Assembly (NCBI GenBank): GCA_944325185.1
Contig: CALUZA010000040.1
Coordinates: 1 to 54,029, forward strand
Length of the DNA stretch: 54,029 nt
Origin: Candidatus Gastranaerophilales bacterium
GTDB taxonomy: Bacteria; Cyanobacteriota; Vampirovibrionia; Gastranaerophilales; Gastranaerophilaceae
Reading direction: 5' to 3'
In this document: piece by piece, positions 44,254 through 52,155 of the stretch
Position numbering within the stretch: position 1 is the stretch's first letter
How the letters are laid out: every line of letters begins with the position of its first letter
Translations under genes and position numbers: made by a program
Notes under the pieces: model-generated
What the model saw: the letters and a program-made list of their open reading frames with translations, nothing else
Databases searched by the model: none
What the model was told of the DNA's origin: nothing

Positions 44254-45072
44254 TTAATTTTTGCTAAGTAAGTATTGTTCAAGTGAATTTTTCCAATCGG
44301 GAAGTATGTTTTCGCTATCAAGAACGCAATATTTAGGACGCATTGCAGGTCTTGGAAAGTCGCTTTTATCTATTGCGGTTACTTCAACATTTCTTTTTTT
44401 GAGTTCAAAAATTTTCTTTGTGAAATCAGACCAACTTGCGCTTCCCGAAGAACTTATGTGATAAATTCCATAAGGTTTATTTTCTTTGATTATTTCTATT
44501 ATTTTTTTCGATACATCATCAGCCCAAGTCGGACAACCTATTTGATCATCTACTACAGATATTTCTTTTTTAAAGTTTGAAAAAGTCAGCATAGCATCAA
44601 CATAACCTCCTGCGCCATATAACCAAGAAGTTCTTAAAATGTAATATTTTTTTGTTGCTTTGATAATTTCTTTTTCGCCTGCCAGCTTTGATTTGCCATA
44701 TACATTAATAGGATTTGTTGCGTCGGTTGTTTTGTAAGGTTTGTCCGATTTGCCGTCGAAAACGTTGTCTGTGCTGACATATAATATAGGTACATTGTGT
44801 TTTTTTGCTATGTGGGCTATATTTCTTGTGCCTGTTTGATTAACGCTAAATGCAAGTTCTGGATTGTCTTCAGCTTGATCTATATTTGTATAGCCTGCAA
44901 GGTGTATTATAAAATCAAGGCTAATTTTATTCATTATTTCGTTTACCATTTTGGTATTGGTAACATCGAAAATTTTGGAGTTACAAGCCCAATATTGGAA
45001 GCCTTCTTTATCCAGCATAGGGCAAAGGGATTTACCTAATAATCCCGTCGAACCTGTAACTAATATTCTCAT
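44254..45072 (-). CDS. rmlD: dTDP-4-dehydrorhamnose reductase (RmlD)
   Basis: 272 residues. NAD(P)-dependent extended short-chain dehydrogenase: N-terminal GSTGLLGKSL, FIIHLAGYTNIDQAEDNPE, VSTDNVFDG and catalytic Y-x3-K in VYGKSKLAGEK. The RmlD pattern WLYGAGG and HISSSGSASWSDFTKKIF supports it. It makes dTDP-rhamnose (or a related deoxysugar) for surface polysaccharide. The other rml genes are not in the window, so other NDP-sugar reductases remain possible. It is divergent from the lipoprotein gene at 45159. Confidence 0.88.
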   Translation of the reverse strand: MRILVTGSTGLLGKSLCPMLDKEGFQYWACNSKIFDVTNTKMVNEIMNKISLDFIIHLAGYTNIDQAEDNPELAFSVNQTGTRNIAHIAKKHNVPILYVSTDNVFDGKSDKPYKTTDATNPINVYGKSKLAGEKEIIKATKKYYILRTSWLYGAGGYVDAMLTFSNFKKEISVVDDQIGCPTWADDVSKKIIEIIKENKPYGIYHISSSGSASWSDFTKKIFELKKRNVEVTAIDKSDFPRPAMRPKYCVLDSENILPDWKNSLEQYLLSKN

Positions 45073-45158
45073 ATAATATTCTTATCCTTATTCTACTTAG
45101 AGAAAAAATAACTCTACTTTAGCTTTTTATATCATTTAGTTATGTTAAAATCAATATT

Positions 45159-47015
45159 ATGAATAAAATTGCTTACAAAATCTTAATAATATTTTTTGCT
45201 GTAATTCTATTAGCAGGATGTTTTGCTTTAATATTTAAAAGAGATTTAGGCTACGATATCATAGATGAATCTATTCAAGAGCCGTTACTATCTATTAATA
45301 ATATAATACCGCCTGCAAAGAATGTTACGCTTGACGGTATTGATTATCTTCAATCTCAATTGCCCATTGGAAAGTTTGGTGGTGTTTTTACTACAAGTAT
45401 TTTAGGTGAACCTAAAACTTTTAATCCTTATAATGCAAACGACGCAACAAGCGCAGAACTATCAGAGATGATGTATGATGGTTTAACTCAAACAGATGTT
45501 TCTACGGGCGAGGTTGTTGTAAAGCTTGCAAAAAGTTTTGAAATTTTGCCTGATAAAAAAACATATATAATTCATTTACGTCATGGAATAAAATGGTCTG
45601 ATGGTGTTGAAATTACAGCGGATGATGTTTATTTTACATATAATACGATAATTTTTGGCGGATTTGGGGATGGTTCTGCTAAAGATGTTATGACAATTGA
45701 CGGTATGCTTCCAAAAGTTGAAAAAATTGATAAATATACTGTAAAATTTGTTACTCCTAAACCATTTGCCCCTTTTTTGAGGAATTTATCCGCTTCAATT
45801 GTTCCGAAGCATGTTTTCCAAAAAGCGACTGATAAAGGCAGGGAGTATTTTTTAACTTTTCAAGGGATTGATATTAAACCTGATAATTTGGTTGTTTCGG
45901 GTGCGTTTAAGTTAAAAGAGTATCTGCCTTCACAAAGGGTTGTATACGAAAGAAATGATAATTATTATTTGATAAATAAAAATAACCAAAAACTTCCATA
46001 TATAAATAAACTGGTTATGCTAATTGTTGGCGATACTAATAATCAAACATTAAAGTTTGAGTCGGGAGCAATTGATATGCTTGCGATAAACGGTTCTTTA
46101 GTTAACAGGTATCGTGAATTAAAAAAACATGGAGATTTTGAACTGTATAATTTAGGTCCAAGCACTAATACAACTTTTTTAGTTTTTAATCTTAATAATA
46201 GAAAAAATAAAGATGGCAAGTATTATGTTGAAGTCAAAAAACAAAGATGGTTTCAGGATAAAAATTTTAGAAGCGCAATAGATTGGGCAATAGATAGGGA
46301 TGATTTGGTATTAAATGTGTTTTCGGGAATTGCCAAACCTCTATTTAGTGCTGAGCCGTTGAACAGCCTTTTTTTGAATGAAAAAGTTGCAAAAGGGCAT
46401 AAAAAAGATTTAAATTATGCAAAAAGCCTTCTTTTAAAGAGCGGTTTTTATTATAAAGGTAATGTCTTGTATGATAAGGATAATAACAGGGTTGAATTTG
46501 AGCTTTTAACAAATGCAGGTAATACTCAAAGAGAAGCAAGCGGAGTTTCAATTAAACAGGATCTTGAAAAACTTGGAATAAAAGTTAATTTTAAACCTAT
46601 AGAATTTAACAGTTTAATTAATAAGACGGTAAATTCCGTGGATTATGATTGCATTTTAATTGCATTAACTTCAAACATCAACGAACCCAATGCGGGTTAT
46701 AACGTATGGACTCCAAATGGAGCGTTGCATTTGTTTAATAAACGGACAAATAATGATATAAAATCTACTGATAAGATTTTAGATTTTGAAAAAGAGTTGG
46801 AAAATATTTTTAAAATGGGTGCGCTTGAACTTGATTTTGAAAAAAGAAAGAAAATTTATGATAAATATCAAGAGCTTGTTGCTAAAGAGAATCCTATGAT
46901 ATATTTGTATGCGCCTTTAAATATAAGCGCGATACGAAAAAAAGTTAAAAATGTATATCCGACTAAAATAGGTGGTCTTATCCAGAATATTGCAGAAATT
47001 TATATTGAAAATTAA
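45159..47015 (+). CDS. Extracellular solute-binding lipoprotein, family 5 (oligopeptide type)
   Basis: 618 residues. A lipoprotein signal with lipobox LLAGC (Cys about residue 21) anchors it to a membrane. The SBP family 5 pattern follows: GEPKTFNPYNANDATSAE, LRHGIKWSDGVEITADDVYF, and DKNFRSAIDWAIDRDDLV. It binds peptides or other oligomers for an ABC importer. No permease or ATPase gene adjoins it, so it is an orphan here. A long polar insert precedes the domain. It lies 63 bases upstream of the exported GH13 enzyme. Confidence 0.9.
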   Translation: MNKIAYKILIIFFAVILLAGCFALIFKRDLGYDIIDESIQEPLLSINNIIPPAKNVTLDGIDYLQSQLPIGKFGGVFTTSILGEPKTFNPYNANDATSAELSEMMYDGLTQTDVSTGEVVVKLAKSFEILPDKKTYIIHLRHGIKWSDGVEITADDVYFTYNTIIFGGFGDGSAKDVMTIDGMLPKVEKIDKYTVKFVTPKPFAPFLRNLSASIVPKHVFQKATDKGREYFLTFQGIDIKPDNLVVSGAFKLKEYLPSQRVVYERNDNYYLINKNNQKLPYINKLVMLIVGDTNNQTLKFESGAIDMLAINGSLVNRYRELKKHGDFELYNLGPSTNTTFLVFNLNNRKNKDGKYYVEVKKQRWFQDKNFRSAIDWAIDRDDLVLNVFSGIAKPLFSAEPLNSLFLNEKVAKGHKKDLNYAKSLLLKSGFYYKGNVLYDKDNNRVEFELLTNAGNTQREASGVSIKQDLEKLGIKVNFKPIEFNSLINKTVNSVDYDCILIALTSNINEPNAGYNVWTPNGALHLFNKRTNNDIKSTDKILDFEKELENIFKMGALELDFEKRKKIYDKYQELVAKENPMIYLYAPLNISAIRKKVKNVYPTKIGGLIQNIAEIYIEN

Positions 47016-47078
47016 TTTTTGTTAAAATTATTATTCAAATAATTATTAAATTTTTATTTTTTATTTATAATTCACGGT

Positions 47079-49136
47079 ATGAAAAAAGCGATACTTACTA
47101 TAATTTTATTAAATTTTTTATTTGCTCCTTTGTGTGCTCAGGCTGTTGAATTACACGATAAAGGTGTACTTTTAGAGGAACAGGCAATAGATTTAAACTC
47201 TAAAAAAATAAAGAAAGAGATAAAAGATTCTATTGTTGAAATTTATGGCAAAGAGAATGCAAATGAAATATATGATAAAGTATTACAAAATGCCGAAAAG
47301 GCAATTAAGGAAAGACCTGAAGATTTATTAAAGCAAGACTTGGAACGTAATTCTGATTGGTATAAAAATGAAATAATTTACATGTTTTATGTTGACCAAT
47401 TCGGCGTTGTAAAGGATGACAAGAAAAATACTTTTAAAGATACTGCATTAATGTTTGATTATTTGCAGGATTTGGGAACTACAACGTTATATATGCTTCC
47501 TTTTGCGGATAGCCCCATGAAAGACGCGGGTTTTGATGTTAAAAATCCGCAAAATGTTAGACGTGATTTAGGTGGAATGGTTGAATTTAAAGAGTTTGTT
47601 AAAGAAGCTAAAAAAAGAGGCTTTAAAATTAAGGCAGATCTTGTATTGAATCATTTATCTCAAGAACATGAATGGTTTAAGAAAATAGAAGCCGGAGATG
47701 AGTTATACCTTGATTATTTTATTTGGAGAGATGAAAAGCCGGAATATAAAAGATATCAAGACGAAAAACTTGGAACAGTTGCAGAATACAAAGAGCGTGA
47801 CGGTAAAATTTCAAAAAGGCGAATAATTTTTCCCGAAAATGTTGAAAATAATTGGAGAAAAGTTACGGTAAACGGCAATGATTATTGGTTGTATCATACT
47901 TTTTATCCTTTTCAATTGGACGTAAATTGGGAAAATCCGGAAGTATTGTATTATTTCTTGGATACGATTTCATATTGGACAAATTTAGGGATAGACATAT
48001 TTAGAATGGATGCAATCCCTTATTTGTATAAAGAACCGGGCACAAACGCAGAAAATCGCCCAAAAACTCATGCAATAATCAGATTGTTAAGTAACTATAT
48101 ACAACTTACTGCTCCTTCTACGGTTGTTCAAGTAGAAGCCTGTCAACCTCCCAAAGACATACTTCCTTATTTTGGTAAGGAAAGAGAAATAAGCGTTGAT
48201 GTGAAGAATGAAAAGAAAACGATAAAAAGAACAGATGAAGCGCAAATTGCTTATCATTTTCCTTATATGCCTGCAATATGGGCAAGTTTAATTACTGGAG
48301 ATAAAAAATATTTTATAGAAGCATACAAAAATACTCCTGAAATTCCAAAGACTGCTTCTTGGGCGGTTTTTTTGAGGGTTCATGATGAACTTACGCTTGA
48401 AATGGTAAGTCCGGAAGTGAGAGAAATTATCTTTGATGATTTAGTTACAAAAGGTGCAAGCTTTAGAAAAGGCTTCGGAGTTTCAGGCAGGCTTGCAAAT
48501 TTTTTGGATAAAAATCCAAACAGAATTGAATCAGCGTTTTCTATATTGTTGTCTTTGCCGGGAATTCCCGTAATTTATTATGGTGATGAAGTAGGCGTTG
48601 CAAATAACTTTGAAAATGCAAAAAAATCGGCAGAACTTAGAGCAAAAGATACTGAAAATAATAAAAAAACTACCTCTAAAAAACAAAGCAAGTTTTCGAG
48701 TTTATTATCATCTTTTGATTCTCGTGATATTCATAGGGGCAACGTGCCAAGAAAGTTGTTCTATGGTTCATCTGAAGGTTATTATGAATTTAATTCAAAA
48801 GTTTACAAAAAGGTTAAAAACTTAATTAGTTTAAGAAAAAGTTTGCCGGTTATGACCGATGGCAGTTTTGATATATTAAAAACCGAATCTGATAGTAATT
48901 TTGCATATATTAGAAAAAACAAAGATAAAAAGATACTTGTAATTAATAATCTTTCCGGTGAAAAATTAGTTGCAAAAATAAGTTTGCCTGCTGATATTAT
49001 AATAAAAAATAATAATAAAATTACTTCCTTAAAGAATTTGGTCAATGATGATGATATAAGAGTAAATGTTTCTTTGCAAAATAGAACAATGCATTTAAGA
49101 TTGGCTCCATATCAGACTTTATGGTTGGAATTATAG
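47079..49136 (+). CDS. Exported GH13 enzyme, trehalose-synthase-like
   Basis: 685 residues. A signal peptide (MKKAILTIILLNFLFAPLCAQA) is followed by a ~70-residue helical extension and a GH13 barrel. Region I is IKADLVLNHLS; the nucleophile Asp is in DIFRMDAIPYL; the acid Glu is in VVQVEACQPP; the third acid is in FLRVHDELTLEM. The last phrase, together with DAIPYL and the HFPYMP segment, matches trehalose synthase (GH13_16), which interconverts maltose and trehalose. TreS is normally cytosolic; export is unusual. A Lys-rich insert sits at residues ~520-545. It may act in the periplasm on maltose-type sugars. The exact specificity is not provable by eye. Confidence 0.82.
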   Translation: MKKAILTIILLNFLFAPLCAQAVELHDKGVLLEEQAIDLNSKKIKKEIKDSIVEIYGKENANEIYDKVLQNAEKAIKERPEDLLKQDLERNSDWYKNEIIYMFYVDQFGVVKDDKKNTFKDTALMFDYLQDLGTTTLYMLPFADSPMKDAGFDVKNPQNVRRDLGGMVEFKEFVKEAKKRGFKIKADLVLNHLSQEHEWFKKIEAGDELYLDYFIWRDEKPEYKRYQDEKLGTVAEYKERDGKISKRRIIFPENVENNWRKVTVNGNDYWLYHTFYPFQLDVNWENPEVLYYFLDTISYWTNLGIDIFRMDAIPYLYKEPGTNAENRPKTHAIIRLLSNYIQLTAPSTVVQVEACQPPKDILPYFGKEREISVDVKNEKKTIKRTDEAQIAYHFPYMPAIWASLITGDKKYFIEAYKNTPEIPKTASWAVFLRVHDELTLEMVSPEVREIIFDDLVTKGASFRKGFGVSGRLANFLDKNPNRIESAFSILLSLPGIPVIYYGDEVGVANNFENAKKSAELRAKDTENNKKTTSKKQSKFSSLLSSFDSRDIHRGNVPRKLFYGSSEGYYEFNSKVYKKVKNLISLRKSLPVMTDGSFDILKTESDSNFAYIRKNKDKKILVINNLSGEKLVAKISLPADIIIKNNNKITSLKNLVNDDDIRVNVSLQNRTMHLRLAPYQTLWLEL

Positions 49137-49138
49137 AA

Positions 49139-50215
49139 ATGGATAAAGTTTTTTCAAATAAAGTAAATTTATTAAAGGCACTGGCAATAATTCTTGTTGT
49201 TTCTGGTCATCTTGAGTTTTCGGTTTTTGGTATGTTTCCGCCATATTCTTTTCAACTTGCTTTATTTTTCTTTATTTCCGGCATGTTATTTAAAGAAAAA
49301 TACATAGATGATATAAAAACATATTTTATAAAAAGAGTTAAATCTTTGCTTGTTCCCTATTTTGGATATGAAATTGTTTATATTTTATTTACCTGTATAG
49401 TTTTTCATTATACAGGAGTTTTTTTAGCGCAACCGATAAATTTAAAAAACTTTTTTATAACCCCGTTTTTAAACGGTCATCAGTTGCTGTTGTGTGCTCC
49501 TTTGTGGTTTGTTCCTCAGTTGTTTTTAACTTTAATTGTATTTATATTTTTAATGAAATTGTTTAGAAAAATTCCGGATAAATATTTTAAATTAATTTTA
49601 TTTTCGTTATTGGGTTTTGGTGCAATTCCTTTTATAAAATATTTCGGAAACAATACTTTAACGTTGTTTATTATGAAACTGATGTTTTCAACGTTTTTCG
49701 TGTATCTTGGTTATTTTTACGTTAAATATATAAAAGATAATTATAATATTTTTTCGACAAGATGGTTTTTTGGAATTGTAATTTTTCAGTCTTTTTTATG
49801 GCTTTTTAATCGTGATTTTGATCCAAGTCATGGCATAGGTTTAAGCTATGTTCTTGTTTGGGGAAGATTTGATGATCAGATAATCGTTCCGATTTTAACT
49901 GCAATAACTGGAATTTGGGTATCTTTGTTTGCTGTTGAAATTTTGTATCCTTATTTCAAAGATATAAAATTTTTCAAATATGTAGGTCAAACAACATATC
50001 ATATAATGGCAAATCATGTTTTTGTTATGTTTTTGATTACCGCTTTTATGTACAAAATAGCTAATAAAAATATGTTAATTAATCCGGATTATATTTATGG
50101 AATATACAATCCTGTTCAAACAACTTATTTGTATTTTGTTTTGGTTATGGTTATTTGTACTTATCTTGGTATTTTTCAGAAATTTATATGGAAGAAAATT
50201 ACAAAGAAAGATTAA
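49139..50215 (+). CDS. Acyltransferase family 3 membrane protein
   Basis: 358 residues with about ten hydrophobic helices. The N-terminal KVNLLKALAIILVVSGHLEF contains the family His (GH) and FFFISGMLFKEKY follows, as in OafA-like O-acyltransferases that modify surface polysaccharide or lipid. ATG 49139 is preferred; an in-frame ATG at 49121 would overlap the previous gene by 16 bases. It nearly abuts the preceding GH13 gene and stops 3 bases before a convergent small gene. The acyl substrate is unknown. Confidence 0.88.
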   Translation: MDKVFSNKVNLLKALAIILVVSGHLEFSVFGMFPPYSFQLALFFFISGMLFKEKYIDDIKTYFIKRVKSLLVPYFGYEIVYILFTCIVFHYTGVFLAQPINLKNFFITPFLNGHQLLLCAPLWFVPQLFLTLIVFIFLMKLFRKIPDKYFKLILFSLLGFGAIPFIKYFGNNTLTLFIMKLMFSTFFVYLGYFYVKYIKDNYNIFSTRWFFGIVIFQSFLWLFNRDFDPSHGIGLSYVLVWGRFDDQIIVPILTAITGIWVSLFAVEILYPYFKDIKFFKYVGQTTYHIMANHVFVMFLITAFMYKIANKNMLINPDYIYGIYNPVQTTYLYFVLVMVICTYLGIFQKFIWKKITKKD

Positions 50216-50218
50216 TAT

Positions 50219-50572
50219 TTAATCTTGATAGCCAAAATCTTGTCTTGCAATTTCTCTTAATTTTTCCATTGTTTCCGGTTTGTTGCCTCTGCAACTTAAA
50301 TTAGCAATTTGTCCGTTGTATTTATAAAATTGTATATTGCAGCTTGTCGCATCAATTAAATATTTTTTTATATATAATTCTTTACAGTTGCCTGTTTTTA
50401 GTGCTGCGTAGACTTTATCGTAATCTTCTCTATACTTTTGTGTGGGATTAAATGATGAAACAACTTTAACTCCTGCATCATTTTTATATGTGCACTCATA
50501 AAAAACAGCATTCGCAGATTGTATGCTTGAAATTATTAATACAGTTAAAAAAGTCTTTAATATAAATTTCAT
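50219..50572 (-). CDS. Small exported cysteine-containing protein
   Basis: 117 residues, not recognised. The signal peptide ends at about SANA, then a compact domain with Cys pairs (YECTYK, NCKEL, TSCNIQ, LSCRGN), giving four Cys and probably two disulfides. It has no lipobox. It sits tail to tail with the acyltransferase, 3 bases apart. Function unknown; disulfides would be formed by the VKOR-DsbA system. Confidence 0.68.
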   Translation of the reverse strand: MKFILKTFLTVLIISSIQSANAVFYECTYKNDAGVKVVSSFNPTQKYREDYDKVYAALKTGNCKELYIKKYLIDATSCNIQFYKYNGQIANLSCRGNKPETMEKLREIARQDFGYQD

Positions 50573-50699
50573 AATTAGAAAATTCCACTAAAACTACAAA
50601 CGTAACTTTGAATAATTTTTTTTCAATTATAAAATTTTATTTGAATGATGTAAAGAATTTGTTAAATTTTATATTTACTAAATAGTGTGAAATTATGTT

Positions 50700-51710
50700 T
50701 TAAATAAAGTTATGAGTTAAACATCTATCCCAATTGACTTCTTTTTTAATAATTCTTGCAGGAATACCTGCTATTATAGTATTTTCTTCTAAAAATGCTC
50801 TATTGATAAGTGAGTATGTTCCAATAATTGAATTTGAAGGAATTTTTGCTCCTTTCAAAATTACAACTTTTGCTCCAATCCATACGTGGTCACCTATTAT
50901 TATATCTTGTGGAGTGTTTTTCACTTGTCTTGTATTTTTGTCGTATATTGTATGACCGTCATTGGGTCTAATTGTAATATCATAACTTAACATGCAATCT
51001 TTTCCTAATATTACTTTAGTATTTTCTGAAGCCACCAGAAAAAAATTAGCATCTTTTATTGTTGTGTATTCGCCAATCTCAACAATATTGTTGCGTCCAG
51101 CAGTAATAGTTGTATTTATATGTTTGTTAAACGGATGTATTTTTACTAAGCTATTTTCTTTGCAGGAAATATGACATTTTCCCGTGATTGTAAATGGTTC
51201 GTATATTTCTATTTTCGAATTTTCTCCCCATATATCAACTGTCAAATTTTTTATTTTGGGATTTTTAATTATTGTTCCATCTTGTTTTATCAAAACAAAA
51301 TTTTTTCGATATTTTTTTTGCAAAAAAAGTTGTTTGATTTTTTTTCTTAAAATTTGCCAACACGGAGAACACTTGTTAAGTGAAATTATTTTAATTTTTT
51401 TAAAATAATTGCGCAAATTTGCTTCTACAACATGAGGTTTTTCTAAGCATATCAAAATATAATCCGTATTTTGTTTACGTATTTCTGATATTCGAATCAC
51501 TTTATAGCCAAAATCTTCTTTGATAGAATTATTTAGTTCATATTTTTTATCCGCAACTCCGATTATATTCAAATCTGAAAGATTATGCTTGTTATATGTT
51601 TCGGTAAAAAATTTTCCAGTTCCATATATTAGAACACGCTTGTCCTTTAGTTTTTCTTTTAATGTATCTATTCTTTTTGTTAATATTTTGTCAGACACTA
51701 AAAACCCCAT
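50700..51710 (-). CDS. Left-handed beta-helix (hexapeptide) acyltransferase with N-terminal Rossmann-like domain
   Basis: 336 residues. Residues ~20-100 form a Rossmann-like domain (RVLIYGTGKFFTETYN, then ILICLEKP), as in PglD-type sugar acyltransferases. The C-terminal half is a hexapeptide beta-helix with a typical end: IIIGDHVWIGAKVVILKGAKIP, NSIIGTYSLIN, and IIAGIPARIIKKEVNWD. It probably acetylates a nucleotide sugar or polysaccharide. Regulation cannot be seen. Between it and the tRNA gene lie about 250 non-coding bases. Confidence 0.87.
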   Translation of the reverse strand: MGFLVSDKILTKRIDTLKEKLKDKRVLIYGTGKFFTETYNKHNLSDLNIIGVADKKYELNNSIKEDFGYKVIRISEIRKQNTDYILICLEKPHVVEANLRNYFKKIKIISLNKCSPCWQILRKKIKQLFLQKKYRKNFVLIKQDGTIIKNPKIKNLTVDIWGENSKIEIYEPFTITGKCHISCKENSLVKIHPFNKHINTTITAGRNNIVEIGEYTTIKDANFFLVASENTKVILGKDCMLSYDITIRPNDGHTIYDKNTRQVKNTPQDIIIGDHVWIGAKVVILKGAKIPSNSIIGTYSLINRAFLEENTIIAGIPARIIKKEVNWDRCLTHNFI

Positions 51711-51769
51711 AAAACCATGCGTCTTGGTTGATTTTTTATTGAATTATACTAACATAAAATCTCGTATTA

Positions 51770-51796
51770 ATACAAACATTTTAAAGATGTTTGTAT
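51770..51796. terminator. Hairpin upstream of the hexapeptide acyltransferase
   Basis: Stem ATACAAACAT / ATGTTTGTAT with a 7-base loop followed by TTTTA. It lies 60 bases upstream of the minus-strand gene start, so it may be a terminator of something on the plus strand, or part of the leader. The role is uncertain. Confidence 0.4.
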
Positions 51797-51830
51797 TTTA
51801 GATATAAATTTTGAATGTTATCGTGGAAAT

Positions 51831-51892
51831 TACCAATATAAGTTTTTTTAATGTAACTGTTACTCGCTTAAAAAGAGTACAAAATATTGGTA
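51831..51892. repeat. Inverted repeat, 62 bp
   Basis: TACCAATAT (51831-51839) and ATATTGGTA (51884-51892) are perfect inverted repeats. Between them lies TACTC/GAGTA, which can form a smaller hairpin. No ORF. It could be a small RNA or a remnant of a small mobile element. Confidence 0.5.
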
Positions 51893-51963
51893 TTCAAGAA
51901 AAATTAAATTATTTTGTATAAGTCAAAGTTAAATTGCAAATGTTTTATTTAGACAATAAAAAA

Positions 51964-52051
51964 CAGAGACGAAGGGATTCGAACCCTTGGTGGAGTCATC
52001 CCCCACACAGTCGTTCCAGGACTGCACCTTAAACCACTCGGACACGTCTCT
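51964..52051 (-). tRNA. tRNA-Ser(GGA)
   Basis: 88 nt. Acceptor AGAGACG pairs with CGTCTCT; the anticodon stem-loop CAGTC-CTGGAAC-GACTG places GGA as anticodon, reading UCC/UCU. The long variable arm (GGGGGATGACTCC) and the T arm AAGGG-TTCGAAT-CCCTT mark a class II serine tRNA. CCA is not encoded; the discriminator is G. TATAAT lies upstream at 52064-52069 on the minus strand. Confidence 0.95.
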
Positions 52052-52100
52052 ATCTTTACTCTTATTATATAGTACTTGCTGAAACTTTTTTTTCAATAGA

Positions 52101-52128
52101 TTTAAAAAAATGGGGGTAGAATACCCCC
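52101..52128 (-). terminator. Terminator of the second cysteine-rich pilin-like gene
   Basis: Stem GGGGGTA / TACCCCC followed on the minus strand by ATTTTTTT. The 22 bases between stop and hairpin contain CCAAAACACAAAAAA, also seen after the paralogue at 77. Confidence 0.88.
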
Positions 52129-52155
52129 GCCAAAACACAAAAAAATAATATAATC

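Noticed and set aside
51929..52138. 69-codon ORF over the tRNA
   Set aside because: It overlaps tRNA-Ser and the terminator and has no homology-like features.
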